A stretch of DNA of 64,000 nt from an uncultured bacterium (lineage in GTDB: Bacteria; Bacteroidota; Ignavibacteria; Kapaibacteriales; UBA4661), in the NCBI GenBank assembly GCA_937899715.1, contig CALCNX010000074.1:11776-75775 (forward strand), written 5' to 3'. The first letter of the stretch is position 1, and the number at the start of each line of letters is the position of its first letter. A program made the translations under genes and the position numbers. The notes under the pieces were generated by a model. The model searched no databases. It saw only the letters and a program-made list of their open reading frames with translations, and was not told the DNA's origin. Positions 33,088-42,582 of the stretch are shown piece by piece.

Positions 33088-35214
33088 ATGCTTCGTTTTG
33101 CTTTTACTTTCTGCCTCGCGCTCGTGCTTGCCGCCGGAGCCATGAACGCCCAAACAAAAAAACTCGACTCCCTGCAAGCCCTTGTGAAAACCGCAAAGGA
33201 CGACACCACCAAAGTCCGCCTACTGAACGACCTTGCGCGTGAACAACGCGGAGAGCCCACCCAATCCCGCGCCACCGCCGAACAGGCATACGCGCTCGCC
33301 ATGCGCCTCGGCGACAAAAGCGGCGCGGCGCGGGCGAAAAATCTGATTGCAAGAACGTACATTGACCAAAGCTCCTACGCCGAATCTCAACGGGCGGCGG
33401 AGGAAGCGCTCACTCTCGCTCGCGCGGCGGGCGACAAACGACAAGAAGCGTCGGCGATTAGAAACTTGGGAGGGGTGCAGAGGCTACAGGGGAACTACGA
33501 CGCGGCGTTGGATTTGTACTTCAAGGCATTTGCACTCGCGGAAGAAACGGGCGATAAAGCAGGGCTTGCAAATGGGCTGAGTAGCGTAGGAGGCGTTTAC
33601 GACGAATTGGGCAATTATGTTTCTGCATTGGAGTATCAGGGAAAAGCGCTTGCCCTGTGGGAAGAACTCGGCGACAAACGAAGCACGGCAACGGCAATCA
33701 ACAACATCGGCAATATCTATTTGCAGCAGGGCAAACACGACTCGGCGCTGGTGTATTTCCGCCGAGGGCTTGGTATCGCTACGGAGTTGAAGGATAAATC
33801 TTCAATGATGGCATCTTTTCTAAATATGGGGGAATCGAATCTGCGGCTTGGACGTTTTGGCGAGGCGCAAACGGCGCTGGAGGAAGGACTGGTGCTTGCT
33901 TATGCTCTCGAAGCAAAAGACTGGGTGGTCTTTGGTTTGCACCTCTTTTCGCAACTCTCCACCGCTCGCGGCAACTATGCCGATGCCGTGCGCTATGGCA
34001 CACAAGCGGTAGCACTTGCGGACAGCCTTGGCACTCGCCCCGACAAACGCGACGCGCTGAAGGCACTCAGCGAAGCGTACGCCGGAAAGGGAGAAGGTTT
34101 AAAAGCTCTCGGCATCTACAAAGACTACATCACGCTCCGCGATTCGCTCGTGAACGACGAAAACACCAAACGCGCCGCCTACCGCGAAGCCAAATACGCC
34201 GCCGACAAAAAGGACAAAGAAATCCTGCTGTTGAAAAAAGACGCGGAAAATCAAGCGCTCGTGCGGAACTCTATGGCGGGCGGTTTGGGGCTTGTGGGCG
34301 TTCTTGTGGGTGTGCTCGTCTTTAGCAATAATCGTCGCAGACGGGCAAACGCGCTGCTGCAAAGCCAAGCCACGCAAATCCAACTCGCCAACACAGAGCT
34401 TCAGGAGAAAAATATCGTCATCACTGAAGCACATAACCAAACACAAATCCTGCTCACCAACGTCAACGATAGCATCCGCTACGCCAAGCGCATCCAAGAC
34501 GCGATGCTGCCCTCCACCGAAACGCTGAACCGCTTGCTTCCCGAACACTTCATCTTTTTCCGCCCAAAAGATGTCGTTTCGGGTGATTTCTACTGGTGCA
34601 AAGAGGTGGGCGGCAAAGTTTTCGTCGCTGCGGTGGATTGCACCGGACACGGCGTTCCGGGCGCGTTTATGAGCCTTATTGGTAATTCCCTTTTGAACGA
34701 CATCACCGCTCGCCTTCCGGAGCCGCATCCTGATGAGATTCTCCGAGAACTGCATTACGACTTGCAAACACTCCTCAAGCAGCGCGAGACCAACAACAAC
34801 GACGGTATGGATATTTGCCTCTGCATGATTGACGTGCAAACACGGCGTATTGAGTTCGCAGGCGCGATGAATCCGCTTTATGCGGTTGTTGACGGAACGT
34901 TACAGGAGTTCAAAGGCACGGCGGAAGAATTAGGCGGACAGGAAGAACGTCATCCAACCTTCACGCGGCACGAATTGGATTTATCATCAGTTCCCAAAGG
35001 CTCAACAATGCTCTATCTGACGACCAACGGCTACAAAGACCAGTACAACGACGAGCAGCAGCGTTTTATGCCCAAGCGTTTGCGTCCCCTGCTCGCAGAA
35101 ATAGCGGGAAAGTCGCTTGAGGAGCAACCGCGTTTGCTCGGCGAGGCGATAGACGCGCACCGTGGCGGAATGTTTCAGGTGGATGATATGTTGGTCTTGG
35201 GGGTGAGGCTATAA
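33088..35214 (+). CDS. TPR-SpoIIE (PP2C-type) phosphatase, SiaA-like, copy 2
   Basis: From the ATG at 33088 this is 708 residues, closely related to copy 1. It keeps a longer TPR array, including a TARGNYADAV segment that copy 1 lacks. The transmembrane helix is followed by a short coiled coil and then directly by DSIRYAKRIQDAMLPS and the SpoIIE domain, with no GAF domain. The third acidic motif reads TNGYKD instead of TDGYKD: Asn647 replaces an Asp expected to bind metal. Activity may therefore be reduced or regulated differently. It ends 60 bases before the SiaB-type kinase. Confidence 0.93.
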   Translation: MLRFAFTFCLALVLAAGAMNAQTKKLDSLQALVKTAKDDTTKVRLLNDLAREQRGEPTQSRATAEQAYALAMRLGDKSGAARAKNLIARTYIDQSSYAESQRAAEEALTLARAAGDKRQEASAIRNLGGVQRLQGNYDAALDLYFKAFALAEETGDKAGLANGLSSVGGVYDELGNYVSALEYQGKALALWEELGDKRSTATAINNIGNIYLQQGKHDSALVYFRRGLGIATELKDKSSMMASFLNMGESNLRLGRFGEAQTALEEGLVLAYALEAKDWVVFGLHLFSQLSTARGNYADAVRYGTQAVALADSLGTRPDKRDALKALSEAYAGKGEGLKALGIYKDYITLRDSLVNDENTKRAAYREAKYAADKKDKEILLLKKDAENQALVRNSMAGGLGLVGVLVGVLVFSNNRRRRANALLQSQATQIQLANTELQEKNIVITEAHNQTQILLTNVNDSIRYAKRIQDAMLPSTETLNRLLPEHFIFFRPKDVVSGDFYWCKEVGGKVFVAAVDCTGHGVPGAFMSLIGNSLLNDITARLPEPHPDEILRELHYDLQTLLKQRETNNNDGMDICLCMIDVQTRRIEFAGAMNPLYAVVDGTLQEFKGTAEELGGQEERHPTFTRHELDLSSVPKGSTMLYLTTNGYKDQYNDEQQRFMPKRLRPLLAEIAGKSLEEQPRLLGEAIDAHRGGMFQVDDMLVLGVRL

Positions 35215-35274
35215 AGCCTTATCTTGACCCAAAGAATTGTCCGACAATTTTTTCTCATTTTTCATCAATCCATT

Positions 35275-35814
35275 ATGATAGCACAAGAAATCCTGCAACA
35301 TTACTCCGTTGCAAAAACAGCACAAATTCTGATGATGTTCAAAGGTGGACTCTCGCAAAACATCGTTGTGGATTTGGGAAGCCTATTGCAAAACCGTCTC
35401 GGCTTCGATGTGAAAGTCCGGCGAATGTTTGGCATATTCGTCGAACTGGCGCAAAACGTCAAGAATTATTCCGCAGAAACTGAGATTGCATCAGACGGCT
35501 CAGAAGTCGGCATTGGGATATTGATTCTGGCAGACAGTGGAACGCACTACTCCGTGAACTCCGGCAATTTAGTGCGTAACGCCAACGCAGAGATCCTCAA
35601 AGCACAATGCGACCACTTGCAGACGCTCGACAAATCGGCGCTCAAGGCGTACCACGAAGAGCGTATCGAATCCGAACCGCCGCCCGGCAGCAAAGGTGCA
35701 GGCTTGGGGCTAATTGAAATCACGATGAAAACAGGTGGCAACGTACACTTTGACTTTGCCCCGTTTGATGCAGACTACACTTTTTTCAGCATCACGGCGA
35801 CGGTTGAAAAATAA
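35275..35814 (+). CDS. siaB: SiaB-family protein kinase (DUF6272)
   Basis: From the ATG at 35275 this is 179 residues. It belongs to the SiaB/DUF6272 family, a GHKL-like kinase related to anti-sigma factors. FVELAQNVKNYS near residues 58-69 corresponds to the N-box with the catalytic Asn, and GSKGAGLGLIEI near 138-149 to the G-box. In Pseudomonas, SiaB phosphorylates SiaC; the adjacent gene encodes the SiaC homologue. It follows a SpoIIE phosphatase gene by 60 bases, forming a kinase-substrate-phosphatase cassette. Confidence 0.9.
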   Translation: MIAQEILQHYSVAKTAQILMMFKGGLSQNIVVDLGSLLQNRLGFDVKVRRMFGIFVELAQNVKNYSAETEIASDGSEVGIGILILADSGTHYSVNSGNLVRNANAEILKAQCDHLQTLDKSALKAYHEERIESEPPPGSKGAGLGLIEITMKTGGNVHFDFAPFDADYTFFSITATVEK

Positions 35815-35879
35815 TCGTTCTATGTTCCCTTTTTACCCTTTTGAATAACCATTTTTTTCATTGTTTTTTTTTCCCAACT

Positions 35880-36257
35880 ATGGAATCTCTTATCATCAAC
35901 CAAACAACCCAAACCCCTCGTATTGCCTTCGATGCTGAATCCGGTAACGGTGAAATTGTCGGTGTTTCCTTCCCCGAACACGCCAACGACTTTTATGCCT
36001 GTGTGAATGAATGGGTTGACCAATTTTTTGCCGAAGATGCCACGCGCACACTGCACGTTGCCTTCAATCTGAACTATTTCAACACCGCCACCACAAAGGA
36101 AATACGCCTTTTGATGAAGCATTTGGACAAACATTATACCGAAGAAAAGTCCGTGCACGTAACGTGGTTCCACGAGGATGGCGACGAAGATATGGAAGAC
36201 ATCGGCAAGGGCTATTCGGTGAGCCTGAACGTACCGGTGAGCGTGGAAGCGGTGTGA
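35880..36257 (+). CDS. siaC: SiaC-family phosphoprotein (DUF1987)
   Basis: From the ATG at 35880 this is 125 residues. It matches the SiaC/DUF1987 family, which folds like a STAS-related anti-anti-sigma factor. The segment NLNYFNTATTKEIRLL contains the likely phospho-acceptor Thr69, at the position of the phosphorylated Thr68 in Pseudomonas SiaC. By family knowledge it is phosphorylated by SiaB and dephosphorylated by SiaA-type phosphatases, and the unphosphorylated form binds and activates the SiaD diguanylate cyclase. No cyclase gene lies in this window. Confidence 0.92.
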   Translation: MESLIINQTTQTPRIAFDAESGNGEIVGVSFPEHANDFYACVNEWVDQFFAEDATRTLHVAFNLNYFNTATTKEIRLLMKHLDKHYTEEKSVHVTWFHEDGDEDMEDIGKGYSVSLNVPVSVEAV

Positions 36258-36476
36258 GTATGGAGGCGTTGTAAGCTAGAGGCGAAACGGAAAAGTCGTT
36301 CTTTGACTTTTGTACGGGGAACGGCTTTGCGTATTGTTATCGTGTCCATTTTGCCAGTGTTGTAGTGCTTTCAACACAGCAGCTGGTCATACCTCTGTTC
36401 TTTGACCGTAATTAACCCGTGCTGTTTTGTGACAGTTGATGGTGTTTTTTGTTGTTCCATTTTTTTGACCTCCGCT

Positions 36477-39400
36477 ATGAACCGCTTTTCCACTCTCGTA
36501 TTTGCTGTATTTCCTGTCCTTTTTCTGCTTAACGCTCAATGTCTGTACGGACAGGATGCATTCGGTTTAGACCATTCCCGTGCATTCACACAATACGCCA
36601 GTCAGAATTGGCAATCCGAGCAAGGATTACCGGAAAATTCCATTCTCAATCTTTGCCAAACCCGCGATGGTTATTTATGGATTGCCACAAATGAAGGTCT
36701 TGTGCGGTTTGACGGCGTAAAATTTACCGTGTTTGATAAAAAGAGCACCCCTGCCTTTACTCATCATTCTATCCGAGGACTTGCGGAAGACGATAACGGC
36801 ACCTTGTGGATAGGCACGCGAGGAGGTGGTCTGGTGTGTTACAACAACGGAGTATTTACCAATCTCACGACGAAAGACGGGTTGCCAAGCAATACGATTT
36901 TTTCCATTACGAAAGCCAGGAATAATCAAGGAATGTGGATTGGAAGCTATGGAGGGTTAACACTGATACGCAACGGCAAATGTACTACCTATAATGCATC
37001 CAACGGATTGGCAGGCAAAGTTGTGTCGGCAATATTGGAATCCGAGCAACAAGGCGATAACCGCGATGTTGTTTGGGTAGGTACAGAAGGTGGCTTGAGC
37101 CGTTTCAAAAACGGTATATTTACAAACTACACCACCAAAGACGGACTACGTAATAATTCTATCCGCACACTCTACGAACCACGCTGCTCAGGATTACAGG
37201 GAGGTTTATGGATAGGCACTAGACTCGGCTTGAATATCCTCAAGGACGGTACAATCACTTCCATCGGCAACAATGAAAAAGTAGTCGAAGGAACAATTTA
37301 TTCTATCGTAGAACCGAAGAACCCCGGACATGGAAACAATATCTTGTGGATAGGCAGCGTGTTCGGATTAAGCCGATACACCAATGGCAACTGGTCGCAT
37401 TATGCCACCAAGCAAGGGTTAGCAAACGATGCCGTTATTGCGATGTTAGAAGATCGTGAAGGTTCGCTGTGGGTTGGCACCAATGGCGGTGGTGTTACAC
37501 GCTTTTGGAGCGGAGTGTTTACGGGGTACAGCGTGTATGACGGCGTTCCAGATAAGTATGTGCTTCCTGTCTATGAAACGCAGAGGCTGGAAGGTCATAT
37601 CGGGGCTGTTTGGATAGGTACGTATCAGGGGGTAAGCCGATTGAAAGATGGTATTATAACAAATTATACCGAAAAAGACGGCTTGGTCAATAACAAAATA
37701 TACTCACTTTTTGAAGGGGGAGCTACAGGTCCTTATCGCAATACATTCTGGATAGGAAGTTCGGGTGGCTTAACGATGTTCAAAAATGGTAAATTTACCA
37801 ACTACACCACGAAAAATGGACTCGCCTTCGATCTGGTTTCTACAATGGTAGAATCCCAAGACACAGGTAAAAACGTCGGTGTCCTGTGGATAGGAACTCA
37901 AGGCGGCGGTATCAGTAAATTGCAGAATGGAACCTTTACCAATTATTCCGTCAAAGAAGGACTTGTCAATATCATTGTCAGGGCTATGCTTGAAGACCAT
38001 GAAGGCACTCTCTGGATAGGTACTGACGGCGGTTTGAGTCGTTTCAAAGATGGTAAGTTTACGAATTACACCAGCAAAGAAGGGTTGCCCGTTGATGGCG
38101 TATCGTCGTTATATGAAGATGCTGACGGCGTATTGTGGATTGGCACTGCCGGAGGGGGTTTGTGTCGCTTTCAGAATGGTCAGTTTCCTGTTATTACCGA
38201 CAAAAACGGTATGTTTGACAATCTTGCTTACAGCATCGTTGAGGACGATTACGGATTTTTTTGGATGTCATGCAATAAAGGGATTTATCGGGTGAGTCGC
38301 GGTGAACTTAACGATTTTTTTGCAGGCAAAATCGAGCGCGTTTCCTGCACTTCGTTTGGGACAGCCGAAGGTATGAAAAGAGTTCAGTGTAATGGCGGGT
38401 ATCAGTACTCAGGCTGGAAAGACACACAAGGAAACCTTTGGTTTGCTACCTCTGACGGAGCCGTAACCGTCAACCCGAACCCAAAGAATTTTCATAAAAA
38501 CCCGGTTGTACCGAATGTTATTATCGAAAGCATCCAAGCAGATACCACTTCGTTATTAGCTCAGAATAACGTTGTGTTGGCAGCAGGAGTCGAGAAATTT
38601 GAGTTTCAATATACAGCAACCTGCCTTTTTGCATCGGAGCGCGTACGATTCAAATACATTCTTGAAGGATACGATAAAGACTGGATAGACGCAGGAAGCC
38701 GCCGCACAGCGTATTACAACAATCTTCCTCGCGGTCGAATACTCCGCTTCCGTGTTATTGCCTGCAACAATGACGGCATTTGGAATGAAGCTGGCGCGTG
38801 GCGGGATTTCAGTATTGCCCCCTTTTGGTGGGAAACGTGGTGGTTTTATGGGCTTTGTGTTGTGTTTGTCAGTGGTGGCGCGTATCAAGGCTTTCGCTGG
38901 CGAACGCAGCGTTTACGAGCAAAAGCGGAAGAATTGGAGCGAATTGTGGATGCAAGGACGGCAGAGCTGCAAGATGCCAATGTGGAGATTTCGCGTCAAA
39001 TGGAAATCCAAAGCGAACAAGCGCGAGAAATTGAAATAGCCAACACCGCGCTTCAGGAAAAAAATATTGCCATTACCGAAGCGCACGAACGCTTTGAGGT
39101 GATGAGCGAGGTCGGGCGTGGTCTTACCGCCTCACTTGCCGTCGAAACCATTATCACCAATTTGTACGACCGCGTGAGCGAAGTCATGGACACGACGGTG
39201 TTCGGTATCGGCATTACGCGTGCGGACAGAGGGGTCGTCGAGTACAAACTCGTGATGGACAAGGGCGAACGCCTGCCGCCTTACGAGCGGGATATGGCGG
39301 ACGCGAATCAGTTTCCGATTTGGAGTCTGACCAATCGGAAATCAGTATTCATCAACGACGTGGACACCGAAGCGACAAACTATATTGCCTCGTTCAGAGA

Positions 39401-40397
39401 AAAAGCCAACGTAGTTCGCACCACGGACGATTACTCAAAATCGCTGCTCTACGTGCCTCTGATGTTGGAAGGCGCACCGATAGGCGTGTTGTCGGCACAG
39501 AGTTATGAGTGCAACGCATATAGCGAATCCGATTTGGCGACGTTGGAGACGCTCGCCAACTACGCCGCCATCGCCATTGCCAACGCCGAAAGCACCGAAG
39601 AAATTATCCGCCAAAAGGCAATCGTGGAGGAATTCAACCGCAATATCCAAGACAGCATCCGCTATGCCAAGCGTATCCAAGATGCGATGCTGCCTTCGAC
39701 CGAAACGCTCAACCGCCTTTTGCCCGAACACTTTATTTTCTTCCGCCCCAAAGATGTCGTCTCCGGCGATTTTTACTGGTGCAAGCAAGTGCGCGGTTTG
39801 GTATTCGTTGCGGCGGTGGACTGCACGGGGCATGGCGTACCGGGTGCGTTTATGAGTTTGATAGGTAACTCGCTGCTCAATGACATCTCAAGCAGACTTC
39901 TCGACCTGCATCCCGATTTGATATTGAACGAACTGCACCGCGAACTACAAACCGTCTTGCGTCAGAAAGAAACGAACAACGACGACGGTATGGATCTTTG
40001 TTTGTGCATGATAGACTTAGACACGCGCATCGTAGAGTTTTCCGGCGCAATGAATCCGCTTTATGCGGTGGTTGCAGGGGAATTGCGCGAGTTCAAAGGC
40101 ACGGCGGAAGAATTGGGTGGACACGAGGAGCGCAGCCCTGTGTATGCACGGCACACGCTGGATTTGTCGTCTGTTCCCCAAGGCTCAACAATGCTCTATC
40201 TGGCAACCGACGGCTACAAAGACCAGTACAACGACGTGCAGCAGCGTTTTATGCCCAAGCGCGTGCGACCGTTGCTTGCGGAGATAGCGGGAAAGCCGCT
40301 TGAGGAGCAACCGCGCTTGCTCGGCGAGGCGATAGACGCGCACCGTGGCGGAATGTTTCAGGTGGATGATATGTTGGTGGTGGGAGTGAGGTTGTGA
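36477..40397 (+). CDS. Reg_prop/Y_Y_Y sensor fused to GAF and SpoIIE phosphatase
   Basis: From the ATG at 36477 this is 1306 residues. It has a signal peptide (cut near LYGQ, 27), then about fourteen two-component-regulator propeller repeats at 45-620 (LWIGTxGGLxRFKxGxFTNY). A Y_Y_Y domain follows at about 690-765, a transmembrane helix near 780-800, a coiled coil, a GAF domain and a SpoIIE domain. The GAF and SpoIIE parts are closely related to copy 1 and include DSIRYAKRIQDAMLPS and TDGYKD (Asp1245). Such propeller plus Y_Y_Y sensors usually sit on hybrid histidine kinases that detect glycans; here the output is a phosphatase. It lies 219 bases after siaC. Confidence 0.93.
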   Translation: MNRFSTLVFAVFPVLFLLNAQCLYGQDAFGLDHSRAFTQYASQNWQSEQGLPENSILNLCQTRDGYLWIATNEGLVRFDGVKFTVFDKKSTPAFTHHSIRGLAEDDNGTLWIGTRGGGLVCYNNGVFTNLTTKDGLPSNTIFSITKARNNQGMWIGSYGGLTLIRNGKCTTYNASNGLAGKVVSAILESEQQGDNRDVVWVGTEGGLSRFKNGIFTNYTTKDGLRNNSIRTLYEPRCSGLQGGLWIGTRLGLNILKDGTITSIGNNEKVVEGTIYSIVEPKNPGHGNNILWIGSVFGLSRYTNGNWSHYATKQGLANDAVIAMLEDREGSLWVGTNGGGVTRFWSGVFTGYSVYDGVPDKYVLPVYETQRLEGHIGAVWIGTYQGVSRLKDGIITNYTEKDGLVNNKIYSLFEGGATGPYRNTFWIGSSGGLTMFKNGKFTNYTTKNGLAFDLVSTMVESQDTGKNVGVLWIGTQGGGISKLQNGTFTNYSVKEGLVNIIVRAMLEDHEGTLWIGTDGGLSRFKDGKFTNYTSKEGLPVDGVSSLYEDADGVLWIGTAGGGLCRFQNGQFPVITDKNGMFDNLAYSIVEDDYGFFWMSCNKGIYRVSRGELNDFFAGKIERVSCTSFGTAEGMKRVQCNGGYQYSGWKDTQGNLWFATSDGAVTVNPNPKNFHKNPVVPNVIIESIQADTTSLLAQNNVVLAAGVEKFEFQYTATCLFASERVRFKYILEGYDKDWIDAGSRRTAYYNNLPRGRILRFRVIACNNDGIWNEAGAWRDFSIAPFWWETWWFYGLCVVFVSGGAYQGFRWRTQRLRAKAEELERIVDARTAELQDANVEISRQMEIQSEQAREIEIANTALQEKNIAITEAHERFEVMSEVGRGLTASLAVETIITNLYDRVSEVMDTTVFGIGITRADRGVVEYKLVMDKGERLPPYERDMADANQFPIWSLTNRKSVFINDVDTEATNYIASFREKANVVRTTDDYSKSLLYVPLMLEGAPIGVLSAQSYECNAYSESDLATLETLANYAAIAIANAESTEEIIRQKAIVEEFNRNIQDSIRYAKRIQDAMLPSTETLNRLLPEHFIFFRPKDVVSGDFYWCKQVRGLVFVAAVDCTGHGVPGAFMSLIGNSLLNDISSRLLDLHPDLILNELHRELQTVLRQKETNNDDGMDLCLCMIDLDTRIVEFSGAMNPLYAVVAGELREFKGTAEELGGHEERSPVYARHTLDLSSVPQGSTMLYLATDGYKDQYNDVQQRFMPKRVRPLLAEIAGKPLEEQPRLLGEAIDAHRGGMFQVDDMLVVGVRL

Positions 40398-40438
40398 AAA
40401 AAAAAGCCGTCCTAGCGCTTCTTAGCGGTAGAACGGCT
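40396..40438 (-). terminator. rho-independent terminator between convergent genes
   Basis: AGCCGT (40405-40410) pairs with ACGGCT (40433-40438) with inner CTA/TAG and CGCT/AGCG pairing. On the minus strand it is followed by nine T's, so it ends the alpha/beta hydrolase transcript and may also serve the convergent phosphatase gene. Confidence 0.8.
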
Positions 40439-40447
40439 TCGGCAAAA

Positions 40448-41434
40448 TCACTCTAAAAACTTCATTATCGCCTCATTCGTCTCGAAGGGCTTCTCAAACG
40501 GCACAAAATGTCCGCATTTATCAAAAATTTTGTATTCAGCATTCGGTATTTTTTGCGCACTTTCCTTAGCGACCGAATGCACCGAGCCGCCGTGCATGAA
40601 CCAATTTGGAATAAAATTATCATTTGCCCCGTAAATAATCAACGTCGGCTGCTTCACCGACGAAAGGCGCGGCGCTACGGGTGAATAGCCCATTGCCAAG
40701 AACGATTGCATCACGGCTTTGCAATACAGGTCATAGCCGGAGGCGTGTGCCCACAGAATACGGTCACGTACCATGAAGAACGCTTCATCCGGCATTTTGT
40801 AAAAGTTTGCCGCATATGCAAGAAAAACCCCTGCCGGAGAAGCATACTTGAAAAATGGTACAGGCAGATACGCAAACGGCTTGATGAGATTGCGCTCCAG
40901 CTCAGTGTAGTATTCCAGACCTGCCGCCGAAATCAAAATGAGCTTTGTAATCAATTTCGGGTAGCGCAAACCCGCCAATACAGCAGTCTGTCCGCCCAAG
41001 GAGTGACCGCACAATGCTACTGTATCAAGTTTCAGAACATCCGCGAATTTTTTTACCACCGCCACATAGAAATCCAGCGTGATTTCATGGTGTTTCGAGG
41101 ATTTGCCATAGCCGGGTAAATCAAGAGCAATACACCGATAGGTCTTGGAAAGCTCAGGCACGTTACGGCTCCACGCCATCAAATAACTTCCCAGCCCGTG
41201 CAAAAAGATGATTGTGCCTTTTGGTTCGCCCTGCCCTTCATAGACATCAATGTACGCAAGCCGCACTCCACCTTGCAGTTCAACGTATTGCGTCGGATAA
41301 TGATAGTCCATTGCCGAAAATTCACAGTTCGTGCCGGGTGCGACGGGAAGAAAACCGGCGGGGATAACATAGGATGCCAACACAGACACCGTGCGGTCTA
41401 TCTGTTGGGCGAAGGTTTCTTTGGTAGTGGTCAT
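40448..41434 (-). CDS. alpha/beta hydrolase, first of three tandem hydrolases
   Basis: From the ATG at 41434 this is 328 residues. Motifs are FLHGLGSYLMAW (oxyanion hole), LDLPGYGKS, the nucleophile elbow GHSLGG, a late Asp in YGANDNFIP and the catalytic His in CGHFVPFEKP. No signal peptide. Substrate unknown; it is closest in sequence to the next gene upstream (shared LDLPGYG, YKMP and LIIYGxND segments), which indicates an old duplication. ATG 41455 is also possible. Confidence 0.9.
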   Translation of the reverse strand: MTTTKETFAQQIDRTVSVLASYVIPAGFLPVAPGTNCEFSAMDYHYPTQYVELQGGVRLAYIDVYEGQGEPKGTIIFLHGLGSYLMAWSRNVPELSKTYRCIALDLPGYGKSSKHHEITLDFYVAVVKKFADVLKLDTVALCGHSLGGQTAVLAGLRYPKLITKLILISAAGLEYYTELERNLIKPFAYLPVPFFKYASPAGVFLAYAANFYKMPDEAFFMVRDRILWAHASGYDLYCKAVMQSFLAMGYSPVAPRLSSVKQPTLIIYGANDNFIPNWFMHGGSVHSVAKESAQKIPNAEYKIFDKCGHFVPFEKPFETNEAIMKFLE

Positions 41435-41496
41435 GGTGTGGTGAGAAATGTTCAACAGTCATGGTAGTTCCCCCAAAATACGACCTGCGCACGAGA

Positions 41497-42582
41497 TTAC
41501 CTATCCAAAAAATCACGAATTGTTTGGTTCACCGCGTCGGGATTATCCCACTGCGCGAGGTGTCCGCACCTATCAATCATCTGCACGATACATTTACGAA
41601 TCTTGCTGCGTCCCTGCTCGGCAATGTCTTGCGGCTTCTGCATCACGTGGAAAAACTGATTGGGTATCAACTTATCATTTTTGCCATAAATGAGCAGCGT
41701 CGGCTGGCTCAGCCCCTCCAGCATATCCCACGTGGGAAGCTCCACCATGCCGATAATTGAGCGGGCTACGGTGTGGCAATAATAGCCGTAGTCGGTCGCA
41801 CGGCTCATGGCAAGGCGGTCGCGGAGCATAAATTCTGCTTCCGGCGGCATTTTGTAGAACAACCGCGCAAAGTCGGCACGAAGAACGTCGTCGCTTTTAT
41901 CTTTCGTCACGCTTTCGTTTACGTTGTCATAAAATGCCTGACGCTCCGCCTGTGAAAACGGTTCGATACCGGTGGAAGAAATGAGCATCAGCTTTTTGAA
42001 CCGATTCGCATACCGCAAACCAAGATTCACAGCCACTTGCCCGCCCATCGAATGAGCAACGATATACGTCTCACGCACACGCAATCCATCCAAGAAACGA
42101 ACCAGCAAATCGGCATAAAATATGACATTGATGGGCAATTCCCCTTTTTCCGAGCGCCCGTAGCCGGGTAAATCAACTGCGATGCAGCGATAATCCTTCG
42201 ACAAATCCTCTATCGTCTTATCCCAAATCGGGATATAGCCGTTGAGACCGTGAATAAAAAGCAGAACCTCTTTGCTTTTGGGATCGCCGACATCAATGTA
42301 CGCAATTTCGGTTTTGCCTTTCACACGCACCTTTTTCACCGGATACTTGTACGACTTCAGCATCTCACTGATAGGGCGATGCGGTAAAGTATCAAGTTCT
42401 TCTTTTGTTGCGCCCTGTGGTAATGCTACCGCGCTCACGACAGGCTGTGCTTGGATAGTCGAAGAAGCAAAAAGCGCCAAAGTAAACGTTCCTGCGCAAA
42501 ACCAAAGAAGCAGCACCACTCGCACGTGATGTGTGCGCTGGTGTCTCGCGTAAGGACTTTGTAAAAATAATCGTAGTTTCAT
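41497..42582 (-). CDS. exported alpha/beta hydrolase, second of three
   Basis: From the ATG at 42582 this is 361 residues, with an N-terminal signal peptide (basic MKLRLFLQ..., hydrophobic core at 23-40, cut near IQAQ). Motifs are FIHGLNGYIPIW, VDLPGYGRS, the elbow AHSMGG, YGKNDKLIP and the catalytic His in CGHLAQWDNP. Longer in-frame starts up to 42807 would precede the signal peptide and are unlikely. It lies 62 bases upstream of the first hydrolase, on the same strand. Confidence 0.88.
   Translation of the reverse strand: MKLRLFLQSPYARHQRTHHVRVVLLLWFCAGTFTLALFASSTIQAQPVVSAVALPQGATKEELDTLPHRPISEMLKSYKYPVKKVRVKGKTEIAYIDVGDPKSKEVLLFIHGLNGYIPIWDKTIEDLSKDYRCIAVDLPGYGRSEKGELPINVIFYADLLVRFLDGLRVRETYIVAHSMGGQVAVNLGLRYANRFKKLMLISSTGIEPFSQAERQAFYDNVNESVTKDKSDDVLRADFARLFYKMPPEAEFMLRDRLAMSRATDYGYYCHTVARSIIGMVELPTWDMLEGLSQPTLLIYGKNDKLIPNQFFHVMQKPQDIAEQGRSKIRKCIVQMIDRCGHLAQWDNPDAVNQTIRDFLDR

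Noticed and set aside
36291..36311. Hairpin AAAAGTC/GACTTTT after siaC as a terminator
   Set aside because: The stem is short and AT-rich and no T-tract follows, so it is not convincing.
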